Positions 1 through 8,590 of a stretch of DNA of 64,000 nt are shown here, one piece after another. The stretch is from positions 5,890,001 through 5,954,000 of the forward strand of contig NZ_JAGSHX010000006.1 in assembly GCF_018138715.1 (NCBI RefSeq), written 5' to 3'. Origin of the DNA: Streptomyces asiaticus. GTDB taxonomy: Bacteria; Actinomycetota; Actinomycetes; Streptomycetales; Streptomycetaceae. The notes under the pieces are model-generated. The model saw nothing but the letters and a program-made list of their open reading frames with translations, was not told the DNA's origin and did no database searches. A program made the translations under genes and the position numbers. Position 1 is the first letter of the stretch; every line of letters starts with the position of its first letter.

Positions 1-86
1 GCGCGGCCGGAGAGCGGCACGTCCGGGTCGCGTTCACGGCGACCGACGAGCGCGTGGAGGCGGCGGTCCGCCGGCTGGCGGGCTGA
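1..86 (+). CDS. C-terminal tail of an upstream gene, probably succinyldiaminopimelate transaminase DapC (partial)
   Basis: Only the last 27 codons lie in the window; the frame stays open to the left edge and stops at TGA 84-86. The tail reads AAGERHVRVAFTATDERVEA followed by a short Ala/Arg helix. This looks like the end of a fold-type I aminotransferase such as DapC, whose last strand and helix carry an RVAFTATDER-like motif. The lysine/peptidoglycan gene dapE follows on the same strand at 2360, which fits a dapC identity, although two minus-strand genes separate them. Family assignment is inference from a short segment. Confidence 0.5.
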   Translation, partial: AAGERHVRVAFTATDERVEAAVRRLAG

Positions 87-117
87 GAGCGGGAAGCCGA
101 CTGGGGGCGGCGGATCG

Positions 118-345
118 CGACGCCTGCGGCGAGCTGCTCCCCTCCCCGCCCCTTCCCGAAACTGGGGCTACGCCCCAGACCCCGGTCCGGGGCTTCGCCC
201 CTTCCCGCGACATCGGTGTGCGGCTCCGCCGGGTGGTGGGGCTTTGCCCCGGGAGCCGGGGTCCAGGGGCGGAGCCCCTGGTATCGGGAAGGGACGGGGA
301 GGGGAAAGCCCCGATATGCGGCCGCCGCGTGGTCCGCTGGGCACC
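118..345. repeat. Dispersed G+C-rich palindromic intergenic element, copy 1 (covers most of gap 87-423)
   Basis: No gene is credible between 87 and 423. The stretch begins with a pyrimidine-rich arm (CTCCCCTCCCCGCCCCTTCC), runs through short self-complementary GGGGCTnCGCCCC hairpins and ends with the inverse purine-rich arm (GGGAAGGGACGGGGAGGGG). Inside are boundary phrases of the type TGCGGCTCCGCCG. The same modules recur near 3460, 18470 and 31200. Reading frames crossing it are low-complexity artefacts. Such elements lie downstream of genes in many Streptomyces; a role as terminators or REP-like DNA is inference. Confidence 0.75.
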
Positions 346-423
346 CCGCTACGGGCCGATGGACCCGGAGGGGCCCGGGGAGTGCGAGTGCTCCCCGGGC
401 CCCTGCGTACGTCCGGTGGGCGA

Positions 424-1038
424 TCAGCCGAGCAGCGGCAGGCCCTTGATCGGCAGGCCCCTGACCGGGAGGTCCGCGCCCTGCGGGGCGCTGGGCGCGG
501 GGGGCTGCGGGGCGGTGGCCGGCGCGGCCGGGGCGGCCGGGGCGGGCTGCGCGGGTCGCATCGCCTTGCCCTTGCCCTTGCCCTTGGCGTGGGCGCCGCC
601 CTTGCCCTTCCCGTGCCCGAGGGCCCGGCTCTCGCTCTTACCGGCGGCCTTGGCGTGGGCGGCCCTGGCCGGGGCGCTCTTGGCGGCCTTGTGGGACTTG
701 GCGGTCTTCCCGCCCTTGGCGGGCTTCGCGGGCTTTGCGGGCTGCGCGGGCTTGGCCGGGGTCACGTTCGCCGGGGCGGCCCGGCCCGGCAGGATCTCCT
801 TGACGGTCCCGCCGGCCTTGCCGCTGACGTCACCCGCCGTGCTCCCGACCTGCTGCGAGGCGACGTCGGCGACCTCACCGACCGAGGCGGCGTCCAGCGA
901 GGACAGCCCCAGGTTGGAGGTCTGCGGCTGGGCCGGCTCCGCCGCACTCGCGGCGCCGGCGGCGCCGACGACGGGAGTCGCGCTCGCCGCGACCAGTAGC
1001 GCGGCGCGGGCGATCCGACGGGTGAGAGGGAGGGACAT
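424..1038 (-). CDS. Secreted Lys/Ala/Pro-rich low-complexity protein
   Basis: 204 residues. The start is ATG 1036-1038, preceded by AAAGGAG seven bases upstream; an ATG eight codons further up lacks a ribosome site. The N-terminus is a Sec-type signal peptide: MSLPLTRR, a hydrophobic run, then a likely cleavage after AGAASA (about residue 31). The mature part has a short Ser/Val/Ala segment (about 40-75), then about 100 residues of Pro-Ala-Lys and Gly-Lys repeats (PAKPAKPAK, GKGKGKGK) and ends in LPVRGLPIKGLPLLG. It is strongly basic and probably disordered, which would suit binding to anionic wall polymers or DNA outside the membrane. No enzymatic domain is visible. Related Streptomyces proteins are sometimes labelled ATP-binding, for which I see no motif. 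Confidence 0.75.
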   Translation of the reverse strand: MSLPLTRRIARAALLVAASATPVVGAAGAASAAEPAQPQTSNLGLSSLDAASVGEVADVASQQVGSTAGDVSGKAGGTVKEILPGRAAPANVTPAKPAQPAKPAKPAKGGKTAKSHKAAKSAPARAAHAKAAGKSESRALGHGKGKGGAHAKGKGKGKAMRPAQPAPAAPAAPATAPQPPAPSAPQGADLPVRGLPIKGLPLLG

Positions 1039-1252
1039 GGTGCTCCTTTGGCGAGGGGACAATTGGCGTCTGCGTCCGGCGATTCGGACGCTGTGAATAC
1101 CGCGTGAACCTCGCGAAGGTTGCGGTGCCCCAAGGCAAAGAGTTGGTAATGCGTCGCATTATCCGTTTCTGCGCGTAATACGCCCGGACCATTCCGCCGT
1201 ACGTACCACGCAATCCACCGTCAGCCGCTCTGAACTGCGGTGATTCCATGCG

Positions 1253-2173
1253 CTATCGCATGGTGTCGATCCGTACTTCCGCCCCGGAAATCCCCTTGGC
1301 CGGACGCCAACCCGCCCCGGAATTCCGTGCATTCCATTCGCGGCCGCCGTAAGAGACATGTTCGATACGCAACTCGTCCGAGTGGGCCACCGCCCAGTGC
1401 GCGATCTCCCAGCCGCGCTGCCCGGCACGCCCCGGGGCCGCCGCCTTGGGCACCGGAACCAGCACCGTGTGCGGCGAGGGGGCGGCCTGCTGACCGCCGC
1501 CGTGCCCGGCCAGGGCCGGCCGCGCCTCCGTCTCCGGGCCGAACTCCCGCTTGAGCGCGGCCCGTACGCGCACCGGATCGCCCGCCTCGCCGTCGTCCGG
1601 CGGTCCCGGGCAGCTGAGGGCCGCCCCGGAGCGCCCGGTGAGGGCGCCGGTCAGCACCACCGCTTCGGTCTCGTGCTTCGCGTACGCCTGCGGGAAGCCG
1701 CTGCGCTGCACCCGCTGCGCCGCCACCGTCAGCGGCAGCCGCGAATAGCCGGGCATCCGCACCAGGTCGTCGTAGAACTGCCCGGCGGCGTAGACCGGAT
1801 CGCGGATCTGCTGCACACTTCCCCAGCCCTGGGAGGGGCGCTGCTGGAACAGCCCCTGCGAATCCCGATCGCCGTGGCGGATGTTGCGCAGCCCCGACTC
1901 CTGGAGGGCGGTGGCCAGCGCGATGGTGACGGCCCGCTCGGGCAGTCCGCGGGAGGCGGCCACGGCCTCGATCGTGGCGGCGTTCACGGTCTGCTCGGGG
2001 GAGAGCCGCACCTGGACGCCGCCCGCCCGTACGACACAGCGCGGCGGTCCCACACCGCCCGTGACCAGCTGCGCCGCCAGATAACCGGCCAGGCCCAGCA
2101 GTACGGCACAGGCGACCGCGGCCCGCAGCAGACGGGCGCGGTGGGAGAAGACGGACAGGGGCACGGGCCACAC
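1253..2173 (-). CDS. Membrane-anchored lysozyme-like (lytic transglycosylase-like) extracytoplasmic protein
   Basis: 306 residues from GTG 2171-2173, with GGGAGG about ten bases upstream; GTG 2164 is an alternative. One transmembrane helix lies at about residues 15-35. The following domain holds [16 protein letters not shown] and [19 protein letters not shown]. The Glu of ALQESGL and the [14 protein letters not shown] block are hallmarks of actinobacterial lysozyme-like (SLT-related) domains, so cleavage of peptidoglycan at the outer membrane face is the likely role. A C-terminal domain of about 70 residues follows a Gly/Pro linker and ends in [15 protein letters not shown]. Database entries for this family are sometimes called heavy-metal transporters, which the sequence does not support. 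It is divergent from dapE. Confidence 0.75.
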   Translation of the reverse strand: MWPVPLSVFSHRARLLRAAVACAVLLGLAGYLAAQLVTGGVGPPRCVVRAGGVQVRLSPEQTVNAATIEAVAASRGLPERAVTIALATALQESGLRNIRHGDRDSQGLFQQRPSQGWGSVQQIRDPVYAAGQFYDDLVRMPGYSRLPLTVAAQRVQRSGFPQAYAKHETEAVVLTGALTGRSGAALSCPGPPDDGEAGDPVRVRAALKREFGPETEARPALAGHGGGQQAAPSPHTVLVPVPKAAAPGRAGQRGWEIAHWAVAHSDELRIEHVSYGGREWNARNSGAGWRPAKGISGAEVRIDTMR

Positions 2174-2359
2174 GGTACTGGAGCCTCCCGCGGCCTGTTT
2201 CCGGTTCCGGGGCGCGGGGTGGGGAACGCCACGTTGGCGGGGGTGACCGGGGGCCGGGGGCCGGGTGGTCGGCGGCCGGGGCCGGGGGCCGCCCGGGGGC
2301 CGCCCGGGGGCCGCCCGGGGGCCGCCGGGCGCACGGGCCGACCGGCTAGGGTCGCGGGT

Positions 2360-3430
2360 ATGGCACACCCAGCACTCGACCTGTCCCTGGACGCGGCCCG
2401 GCTCACCGCCCGGCTCGTCGACTTCCCCTCGGTCAGCGGTGAGGAGAAGGCGCTCGCCGACGCTGTGGAGCAGGCCCTGCGGGCCCTGCCCCAGCTGACC
2501 GTGGACCGGGACGGGGACGCCGTCGTGGCCCGGACGAACCTGGGCCGGGACGAGCGGGTCGTGCTGGCGGGCCATCTGGACACCGTGCCGATCGCCGACA
2601 ACGTGCCCTCGCGCCTCGACGACGACGGCATCCTGTGGGGCTGCGGCACCTCCGACATGAAGTCCGGCGTCGCCGTACAGCTCCGCATGGCCGCCACGGT
2701 GCCCGAACCCAACCGCGACCTCACCTTCGTCTTCTACGACCACGAGGAGGTCGCCGCCGAGCTCAACGGGCTGGGGCGGCTGGCCAGGAACCACCCCGAG
2801 TGGCTGGCCGGGGACTTCGCCGTGCTGCTGGAGCCCACCGACGGCAAGGTCGAGGGTGGCTGCCAGGGCACGCTGCGGGTGCGGGTGAGCACCCAGGGTC
2901 GGCGCGCCCACTCCGCGCGCAGCTGGCTCGGCGAGAACGCCATCCACAAGGCCGCGCCGATCCTGGACCGGCTGGCCGGTTACCTGCCCCGGCGGGCGGA
3001 GATCGACGGGCTCACCTACCGCGAGGGCCTCAACGCCGTGACGATCGAGGGCGGCCACGCGACCAATGTCATCCCTGACTTCTGCACGGTGACGGTGAAC
3101 TTCCGCTTCGCCCCCGACCGCTCCGAGGAGGAGGCGCTCGCGCACGTCCGCGAGGTCTTCACCGGCTTCGAGGTCGAGCTCACCGACAGCGCGCCCGGCG
3201 CCCTGCCCGGTCTCGCGCATCCGTCGGCCGCCGCGCTCGTGGCGACGCTCGGGGTGGAGGTGGCGCCCAAGGACGCCTGGACCGATGTGGCCCGCTTCTC
3301 GGCGCTCGGCGTGCCCGCCGTGAACTACGGCCCCGGCGATCCGAAGCTGGCCCACACCCGCGAGGAGCACGTCCCGGTCGCCGCCGTCCTGGAGGCCGAG
3401 GAACGACTGCGGGCCTGGCTGACCCACTAG
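2360..3430 (+). CDS. dapE: Succinyl-diaminopimelate desuccinylase DapE
   Basis: 356 residues. M20 metallohydrolase that removes succinate from N-succinyl-LL-diaminopimelate, the step giving LL-DAP for peptidoglycan and lysine. Metal ligands are visible: GHLDTVP (His72, Asp74), [10 protein letters not shown] (Asp shared by the two zinc ions), DHEEVAAE (catalytic Glu pair) and [10 protein letters not shown]. The dimerisation lid follows, with [19 protein letters not shown]. The length is normal for the actinobacterial branch. The first ATG after the G+C-rich repeats upstream is used; no strong ribosome site is visible, so a leaderless or short-leader transcript is possible. The gene corresponds to M. 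tuberculosis Rv1202 and opens a block with the same order as in mycobacteria. Confidence 0.95.
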   Translation: MAHPALDLSLDAARLTARLVDFPSVSGEEKALADAVEQALRALPQLTVDRDGDAVVARTNLGRDERVVLAGHLDTVPIADNVPSRLDDDGILWGCGTSDMKSGVAVQLRMAATVPEPNRDLTFVFYDHEEVAAELNGLGRLARNHPEWLAGDFAVLLEPTDGKVEGGCQGTLRVRVSTQGRRAHSARSWLGENAIHKAAPILDRLAGYLPRRAEIDGLTYREGLNAVTIEGGHATNVIPDFCTVTVNFRFAPDRSEEEALAHVREVFTGFEVELTDSAPGALPGLAHPSAAALVATLGVEVAPKDAWTDVARFSALGVPAVNYGPGDPKLAHTREEHVPVAAVLEAEERLRAWLTH

Positions 3431-3454
3431 GCGATGCCCAGCGGCCGGTGACGC

Positions 3455-3860
3455 CCGCGGCGGGTTGTTCCCCTCCCCGCCCCTTCCCGAAACTGGGGCT
3501 CCGCCCCAGCCCCCGGATCGGGGCTGCGCCCCAGACGCCGAGACCGGGGCTGCGCCCCAGACCCCTGGACCGGGGGCTTTGCCCTAGACCCCGAGATCGG
3601 GGCTGCGCCCCAGATCCTGGACCGGGGTTTCGCCTCAGGCCCTGGGCCGGGGCTGCGCCCCAGACCCCGAAGCCGGGGTTCCGCCTAGGCTCCGGGCCGG
3701 AACCCCGCCCCAGACCCCGGACCGGGGCTCTGCCCCTTCCCGTGGCATCGATATGCGGCTCCGTCCCGGGCCTCGGGGTCCAGGGGCGGAGCCCTTGCCA
3801 CGCGGCGGAGCCGCATGTCGATACTGCGGGAAGGGGCGGGTAGGGGAGAGAGCCCCGCCG
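3455..3860. repeat. Dispersed G+C-rich palindromic element, copy 2, expanded with repeated hairpin units (gap 3431-4020)
   Basis: The 590-base gap after dapE holds no believable gene. It starts with a CCCCTCCCCGCCCCTTCCCG arm and ends with the inverse arm near 3827-3848. Between them lie about nine tandem units of the type GGGGCTGCGCCCCAGACCCC, spaced every 30-40 bases, each able to fold into a short hairpin. Around 3745 and 3800 come two inverted copies of CATCGATATGCGGCTCCG. The remainder (3861-4020) is the 5' region of the next gene. This is the longest copy of the family in the window and looks expanded by unequal exchange. Confidence 0.75.
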
Positions 3861-4020
3861 GGCACCACACCCCCCTAGCGCCGCTAGCCGACCGTGCACC
3901 TGTGTGATCAGCGGTTCGGCGGGTGAGCGTGGCCCGGATTTCGGCTTTATGCCGCCCGAGGGGCCTACCCTGAAGCACAGATCTTTGACCAGATCTTGGT
4001 CTTGGCGAAGGGAGCACTCA

Positions 4021-4770
4021 GTGGGCAACGCCGAAGAAGAGCGAGCGCTGCGGGAGCAGCGTCTGGGCCCGGTCGTGCGCCGCCGCCATCAGATGCGACC
4101 CGAGACGACCGACCAGCGGCTTCTGGACACCCAGGGGGCCACCCACTGGGTGCACGAGGACCCGTTCCGGGTGATGCGCATCCAGTCGGAGTTCGTCGAG
4201 GGCTTCGGCACCCTGGCGGAGCTGGGCCGGGCGATCAGCGTGTTCGGTTCCGCCCGTACGCCCGAGGGGTCCCCGGAGTACGAGGCGGGGGTGCGGATCG
4301 GCCGGGCCCTCGCGGAAGCGGGCTTCGGGGTGATCACCGGCGGGGGCCCCGGCGCGATGGAGGCGGCCAACCGCGGTGCGACCGAGGCGGGCGGTGTCTC
4401 GGTCGGCCTGGGCATCGAGCTGCCGTACGAGCAGGGCCTGAACCCGTATGTCGACATCGGGGTCAACTTCCGCTACTTCTTCGTACGGAAAACGATGTTC
4501 GTGAAGTACGCCCAGGGGTTCGTGGTGCTGCCCGGCGGGCTCGGCACGCTCGACGAGTGCTTCGAGGCGCTCACCCTCGTCCAGACCAGGAAGGTCACCC
4601 GCTTCCCGATCGTCCTCTTCGGCAGTGCCTACTGGAAGGGCCTGGTCGACTGGCTCACCAACACCCTCATCGCCGAGGGCAAGGCGTCCCCGCACGACCT
4701 GGACCTGTTCCACCTCACCGATGACATCGACGAGGTGATCGACCTGGTGACCAAGGAGTCCGGCCCCTGA
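4021..4770 (+). CDS. LOG-family Rossmann-fold protein (TIGR00730; cytokinin riboside 5'-monophosphate phosphoribohydrolase-like)
   Basis: 249 residues from GTG 4021, with GAAGGGAG six to nine bases upstream. The fold signature is complete: ISVFGSARTPEGSPEYEAG, GGGPGAMEAANRGATEAGG and the catalytic/nucleotide-binding motif LPGGLGTLDECFEALTL (PGGxGTxxE). Characterised LOG enzymes hydrolyse nucleoside 5'-monophosphates to base plus ribose 5-phosphate; the substrate here is unknown. A polar N-terminal extension of about 70 residues is typical of actinobacterial members such as Rv1205. It lies between dapE and the folP2-like gene, as in mycobacteria, and converges with the latter across a tandem repeat. 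Confidence 0.9.
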   Translation: MGNAEEERALREQRLGPVVRRRHQMRPETTDQRLLDTQGATHWVHEDPFRVMRIQSEFVEGFGTLAELGRAISVFGSARTPEGSPEYEAGVRIGRALAEAGFGVITGGGPGAMEAANRGATEAGGVSVGLGIELPYEQGLNPYVDIGVNFRYFFVRKTMFVKYAQGFVVLPGGLGTLDECFEALTLVQTRKVTRFPIVLFGSAYWKGLVDWLTNTLIAEGKASPHDLDLFHLTDDIDEVIDLVTKESGP

Positions 4771-4789
4771 CCGCGGGCGTCTCCTCAGG

Positions 4790-4875
4790 GCCCACTCAGG
4801 CCGGTCCCCACGGGCCCACTCAGGCCAGTCCCCACGGCCCACTCAGGCCGGCCCCCACGGTCCACTCAGGCCAGC
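4790..4875. repeat. Tandem repeat of the folP2-like stop-codon region (4 copies, period 23-24)
   Basis: The sequence CCCACTCAGGCC plus about 12 more bases occurs four times, with the TCA triplet at 4796, 4820, 4843 and 4866. The last copy is the real stop codon of the minus-strand gene, so the others are downstream duplications of its 3' end. Spacing 24-23-23 does not keep frame. The same kind of duplication is seen after several other genes in the window. Confidence 0.85.
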
Positions 4876-5726
4876 CCCCGGCGGGCGACCGCCGGGGGCC
4901 GGTGGCCCGCGATGGACGACACCATGTCCAGCACCTGACGGGTCTCCGCCACCTCGTGCACCCGGTAGATCCGGGCCCCCAGCCAGGCCGATACGGCGGT
5001 CGTCGCGAGCGTGCCGATCAGCCGCTCCTTGACCGGCCGGTCCAGGCTCTCACCGACGAAGTCCTTGTTGGACAGCGAGACCAGGACGGGCCAGCCGGTC
5101 TCCGTCAGCTCGCCCAGCCGGCGCGTCGCCTCCAGTGAGTGGCGGGTGTTCTTACCGAAGTCATGGCCCGGGTCGATCATGATCCCGTCGCGCCGCACCC
5201 CCAGCTCGACGGCGCGCTCGGCGAGCTCCAGGGTGACCCGCAGGATGTCCTCCACCACGTCGTCGTAGCCGATCCGGTGCGGGCGGGTGCGCGGCCGGGC
5301 CCCGCCCGCGTGGGTGCACACCAGCCCGGCGCCGTACCGGGCGGCGACCTCGGCCAGCTTGGGGTCGACCCCGCCCCAGACGTCGTTGAGCACATCAGCG
5401 CCCGCGGCGCAGACCGCCTCGCCGACCTCATGGCGCCAGGTGTCCACACTGATCACCACGTCCGGATGGCGCCTGCGCACCTCGGCCACGAAGCCCACCG
5501 TGCGGCGCGCCTCCTCCTCGGCGCTCACCTCGTCGCCAGGACCGGCCTTGACGCCGCCGACGTCGATGATCGCGGCGCCGTCCGCGACCGCCTGCTCCAC
5601 CCGGGCCAGGGCGGGCTCGTCGCTGAAGGTCGCACCCTGGTCGTAGAAGGAATCCGGCGTCCGGTTCACGATCGCCATGATCACCCGGTCGTTCTCGCCG
5701 AACTCACGTCGTCCCAGCCGCAGCAT
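4866..5726 (-). CDS. folP: Dihydropteroate synthase paralogue of the FolP2 type
   Basis: 286 residues from ATG 5724-5726, with GAGGGA seven bases upstream. TIM-barrel of the pterin-binding family. The opening motif IMAIVNRTPDSFYDQGATFS and VDTWRHEVG fit the FolP2 branch (Rv1207). Classical DHPS has NVTPDSFSDGG, a SRKSFLG-like loop for p-aminobenzoate and a C-terminal RxH; here the loop is SLSNKDFVGESLD, while the C-terminal YRVHEV keeps R-x-H. Mycobacterial FolP2 has been reported to lack normal DHPS activity, so a direct folate role is uncertain. The gene is divergent from the DivIVA-like gene 138 bases away. If no other folP exists in the genome, this would have to supply folate. Confidence 0.85.
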   Translation of the reverse strand: MLRLGRREFGENDRVIMAIVNRTPDSFYDQGATFSDEPALARVEQAVADGAAIIDVGGVKAGPGDEVSAEEEARRTVGFVAEVRRRHPDVVISVDTWRHEVGEAVCAAGADVLNDVWGGVDPKLAEVAARYGAGLVCTHAGGARPRTRPHRIGYDDVVEDILRVTLELAERAVELGVRRDGIMIDPGHDFGKNTRHSLEATRRLGELTETGWPVLVSLSNKDFVGESLDRPVKERLIGTLATTAVSAWLGARIYRVHEVAETRQVLDMVSSIAGHRPPAVARRGLA

Positions 5727-5863
5727 CGAACTTCCCTCACGTCTTCTTCCAGGTTGCGGGCAGCGACGATAACTGTCCGAGGGGCATGGCACGATCGGGG
5801 CAGACAGTTATCGAGGCCGACGGACACAGACTCAACCATGCATCTGACGGGGAGACGATCACC

Positions 5864-6397
5864 GTGTTCTTGTTCTTGCTGATCGCGCTGGTCGTGGTGG
5901 TCGGCGGGGTCACGCTCGCCGTCGTCGGCGGCGGTGACGGCCCGCTCACCGACGCGCCCCCCGACCGGCTGGACGATCCGCTGCCCGCCGACCGGCCGCT
6001 GGCGCGCGCCGATGTGGAGGGGCTGCGGATCCCCATGACGCTGCGCGGCTACCGGATGGCGGATGTCGACGATGTGCTGGGCCGCCTCGGCGCCGAGCTC
6101 GCCGAGCGGGACGCCCGGATCGCCGAGCTGGAGGCGGCGCTCGCCGGTCCGCGCCCGAAGCCCTTGTCGCCCTCCGGGCCCGGCCCCGATCCGCTGTCGG
6201 CCCTGGAGAGCGACCATGGCTTCGGGCCGGGCGGCCTCGAGGGCCCCGGGCCCGAGCGGCGCGGCGTGCAGGACGGCGGCTTCGAGGACAGCGGTTTCGA
6301 CGGCGGTTTCGAGGGCAAGGGCTTCGACGCCTTCGGGCGGCGCGGTTTCGAGGGGAACGGCCTCGAGGGCCGCGGATACGAAGGGCATGGCGCATGA
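5864..6397 (+). CDS. Membrane-anchored DivIVA-domain protein with a Gly/Phe-rich tail
   Basis: 177 residues from GTG 5864, with GGGGAG nine bases upstream; an earlier ATG at 5786 has no ribosome site and would bury the membrane helix. Residues 1-22 form a transmembrane segment (FLFLLIALVVVVGGVTLAVV). A DivIVA-like N-terminal box follows, MTLRGYRMADVDDVLGRLG, then a short coiled coil with AELAERDARIAELEAAL. From about residue 105 the chain is low complexity, with repeated GGFE/GFD/GFE steps ending RGYEGHGA. The equivalent M. tuberculosis gene is Rv1209, beside tag in both genomes. A role at curved membrane or cell poles is inferred from the DivIVA box. It overlaps tag by four bases (ATGA). Confidence 0.85.
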   Translation: MFLFLLIALVVVVGGVTLAVVGGGDGPLTDAPPDRLDDPLPADRPLARADVEGLRIPMTLRGYRMADVDDVLGRLGAELAERDARIAELEAALAGPRPKPLSPSGPGPDPLSALESDHGFGPGGLEGPGPERRGVQDGGFEDSGFDGGFEGKGFDAFGRRGFEGNGLEGRGYEGHGA

Positions 6398-6990
6398 GCG
6401 AGCAGGGTGTGGTCGAGGGGCCGGACGGTCTGCCGCGCTGTCCCTGGGGCCTGGAGAGCGAGACCATGGCCGACTACCGCGTCTACCACGACACGGAGTG
6501 GGGCCGCCCGGTCCACGGCGATGACGCGCTCTATGAGCGGGTCTCCCTGGAGGCGTTCCAGTCCGGGCTGTCCTGGCTGACGATCCTGCGCCGCCGGGAG
6601 GGGTTCCGGGCCGCCTTCGCCGACTTCTCGATCAAGAAGGTCGCGGAGTTCACCGAGGCCGACGAGGCGCGGCTGCTCGCCGACCCCGGCATCATCCGCA
6701 ACCGCGCCAAGATCGCCGCCACGATCGCCAACGCCCGCGCCGCGGCGGCCCTGGCCCCCGGTGAGCTGAGCGAGCTGATCTGGTCCCATGCCCCGGCGTC
6801 CGACGGCCGCCCGGTCCCGCGGACCTTCGCCGATGTCCCCGCGATCACCCCCGAGTCCACGGCCCTCAGCCGCGACCTCAAGAAGCACGGCTTCCGCTTC
6901 GTCGGCCCCACCACGGCCTATGCGCTGATGCAGGCGTGCGGCCTGGTCAACGACCATCTGGCCGACTGCCACATCCGCGACGCGGTCTGA
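6394..6990 (+). CDS. tag: DNA-3-methyladenine glycosylase I
   Basis: 198 residues. Removes 3-methyladenine from alkylated DNA, starting base-excision repair. The family zinc-snap residues are present: Cys in LPRCPWG, His in YHDTEWGRP, and a C-terminal His/Cys pair in NDHLADCHIRDAV. The Glu of DTEWG contacts the damaged base in characterised Tag. LSWLTILRRREGFRAAFADF and GFRFVGPTTAYALMQACG are also family-typical. The start ATG overlaps the stop of the preceding gene (ATGA), so the two are probably translated together. Nearby Rv1210 in M. tuberculosis is the same enzyme. Confidence 0.95.
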   Translation: MSEQGVVEGPDGLPRCPWGLESETMADYRVYHDTEWGRPVHGDDALYERVSLEAFQSGLSWLTILRRREGFRAAFADFSIKKVAEFTEADEARLLADPGIIRNRAKIAATIANARAAAALAPGELSELIWSHAPASDGRPVPRTFADVPAITPESTALSRDLKKHGFRFVGPTTAYALMQACGLVNDHLADCHIRDAV

Positions 6991-7025
6991 GCGCCCCGAC
7001 CGCCGGCCGCCGGGGCGGGGTCCCG

Positions 7026-7832
7026 TCAGCGGCCGGTGAACCTCGGCTTCTCCTTGTTCACGAACGCGTTCACCGCGATGGCGTGGTCGTCCGAGGCCCC
7101 CGCGCGGCGCTGCAACTCGTCCTCCATGGCCAGGGCCTCGGTGAGGGTGTGGCCCGCGGCGAAGGCCAGGGACTCCTTGATCGCGGCATAGGCCGCGGTG
7201 GGGCCCTCGGCCAGCCGCCGGGCGACCGCCGCCGCCTCGGAGGCCAGCTCCTCCGCCGGGACCACCCGGTGGGCGATGCCCAGGCCGAGCGCCTCCTGGG
7301 CGTCGATGGTGCGCGGGAAGAGCAGCAGATCCGCCGCCCGGCCGTAGCCGATCAGCCGCTGAAGGGTCCAGGAGACGCCCGAGTCGGCGGTCAGCGCGAC
7401 CCCGGCGAAGGAGGTGTTGAAGGAGGCGGTGTCGGCGACGATCCGGTAGTCGGCGGCGAAGGCGAAGCCCGCCCCGGCGCCCGCCGCGACGCCGTTGACC
7501 GCGGCGACCACCGGCTTCGGCATCCCGGCGATCGCGGTGACGATCGGGTTGTAGTGCAGCGCCACCGTGCTCATGGTCGACCCCTCGCCGCTGCCGTCGC
7601 GGTCGGCGGCCAGCAGTCCGGTGTGCTCCTTGAGGTCCTGGCCGACGCAGAAGGCGCGCGGCCCGGAGCCGGTGAGCAGCACGGCCCGTACCGCCGGGCT
7701 CTCCGCGGCCTCCAGCAGCGCGTCGCGCAGCGCCTCCTTGGTGTCGATGTTCAGGGCGTTCATCGCGTCGGGACGGTTCAGCGTGATCGTCGCGAGACCC
7801 TCGGTGAGGTCGTAGAGCACGGTGTCGGCCAT
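7026..7832 (-). CDS. Enoyl-CoA hydratase/isomerase family protein (PaaG-like)
   Basis: 268 residues from ATG 7830-7832, with GGAGG five bases upstream. Crotonase fold: the first half contains LLTGSGPRAFCVGQDLKEH, the oxyanion hole is formed by GVAAGAGAGFAFAADYRI, and the acid is in ALTADSGVSWTLQRLIGYGRA. The Asp of ADSG in place of the Glu of classic hydratases resembles isomerases such as PaaG (2-(1,2-epoxy-1,2-dihydrophenyl)acetyl-CoA isomerase). It is a single gene with no phenylacetate genes nearby, so the substrate is left open. It converges with tag and is divergent from the DUF3117 gene. Confidence 0.88.
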   Translation of the reverse strand: MADTVLYDLTEGLATITLNRPDAMNALNIDTKEALRDALLEAAESPAVRAVLLTGSGPRAFCVGQDLKEHTGLLAADRDGSGEGSTMSTVALHYNPIVTAIAGMPKPVVAAVNGVAAGAGAGFAFAADYRIVADTASFNTSFAGVALTADSGVSWTLQRLIGYGRAADLLLFPRTIDAQEALGLGIAHRVVPAEELASEAAAVARRLAEGPTAAYAAIKESLAFAAGHTLTEALAMEDELQRRAGASDDHAIAVNAFVNKEKPRFTGR

Positions 7833-8077
7833 GGCGGTCCTCCGGCGGTGGGGCGAGGCGGGTGGGCGGCTCGGGCTGCGGCCGCACCGGCGGGCCCGGG
7901 AGAAGGCCCGCCGCGGCGGTCAGCGCACAGCATGCCGGAGATCATGACCGACCGACATGTGACCTGCGTCAAAGAACCGACCCTTCGTTCGGTGACGGCG
8001 GGCGTACGCTACCGCGATCCCCTCCCCGAATTGAGTGGTTTTGGGAGAGCGCCTCGTACAGGCGTTGCCGACCGATG

Positions 8078-8108
8078 TTGGTCATCGGGTCGTGCCATGC
8101 GGGATAAT
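8078..8108 (+). promoter_or_regulatory. Candidate sigma-70-type promoter for the DUF3117 gene, in gap 7833-8188
   Basis: The 356-base gap has no gene. TTGGTC (8078-8083) and GATAAT (8103-8108) are separated by 19 bases and point at the small gene at 8189; the 19-base spacer is on the long side. The region is visibly richer in A+T than its surroundings. Upstream, 7930-8010 is the divergent leader of the enoyl-CoA hydratase gene, with no motif I can name. Confidence 0.4.
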
Positions 8109-8188
8109 GACGGGGAAGCAACGTGTTCGATGCCGGTGACACCTGGGTTGTCGGCTGCGATGAGCTGGTTTCAGGAAGGGGAACGAGC

Positions 8189-8356
8189 ATGGCGGCCATG
8201 AAGCCGCGGACGGGCGACGGCCCGCTCGAGGTGACCAAGGAGGGGCGGGGCATCGTCATGCGCGTTCCGCTCGAAGGCGGCGGTCGGCTCGTCGTCGAGC
8301 TGACACCGGACGAGGCCGACGCCCTCGGCGACGCCCTGAAGAAGGTTGTCGGCTGA
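8189..8356 (+). CDS. DUF3117 small protein
   Basis: 55 residues from ATG 8189, with AGGAAGGGG six to eight bases upstream. The sequence MAAMKPRTGDGPLEVTKEGR then RVPLEGGGRLVVELTPDEA is a near-universal small protein of Actinobacteria (Rv1211 in M. tuberculosis, same position between tag and the sigE region). It looks like a compact beta-sheet followed by one helix. Function is unknown. A strong hairpin terminator follows 25 bases downstream, so it is probably a monocistronic, well-expressed unit. Confidence 0.92.
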   Translation: MAAMKPRTGDGPLEVTKEGRGIVMRVPLEGGGRLVVELTPDEADALGDALKKVVG

Positions 8357-8381
8357 CGGCTTGCGGCCCACCATCACCCGC

Positions 8382-8430
8382 GCGCTGCCCCGGCGGCCGG
8401 TACGTCAGGTACCGACCGCCGGGGCAGCGC
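8382..8430 (+). terminator. Strong hairpin terminator after the DUF3117 gene
   Basis: Arms GCGCTGCCCCGGCGGCCGGT (8382-8401, continuing two bases) and its complement ending 8430 pair over 22 positions with one mismatch around a five-base loop. There is little U tract, as usual in Streptomyces. Downstream (8470-8560) are short direct repeats of TTCCGGCCG and CGCGCGGTTTCGGCCC before the convergent methyltransferase gene. Confidence 0.8.
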
Positions 8431-8590
8431 TTGTAGGGGGTTCCGCCGGAGGCGGCGGACGGCTGTTCCCGGCCCTTCCGACTGTTCCGGCCGTTCCGGC
8501 CGTTCCGGCCGCGCGGTTTCGGCCCCGCCCGGCCGCGCGGTTTCGGCCCGGTCCGGCCGTTGGGATCCAGCCCCGACCGGACGTGGGGAT

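Noticed and set aside
218..1096. Plus-strand frame over the first repeat and the secreted protein gene
   Set aside because: It is antisense to a gene with a clear signal peptide and ribosome site; its composition is repeat-driven.
1253..3427. A 724-codon minus-strand frame running across dapE
   Set aside because: Only the part below 2173 looks like a protein; the rest is the antisense shadow of dapE and low-complexity G+C repeats.
3448..3843. Proline/arginine-rich 131-codon protein in the large repeat
   Set aside because: Generated by the tandem GGGGCTGCGCCCC units; no start site and no protein-like composition.
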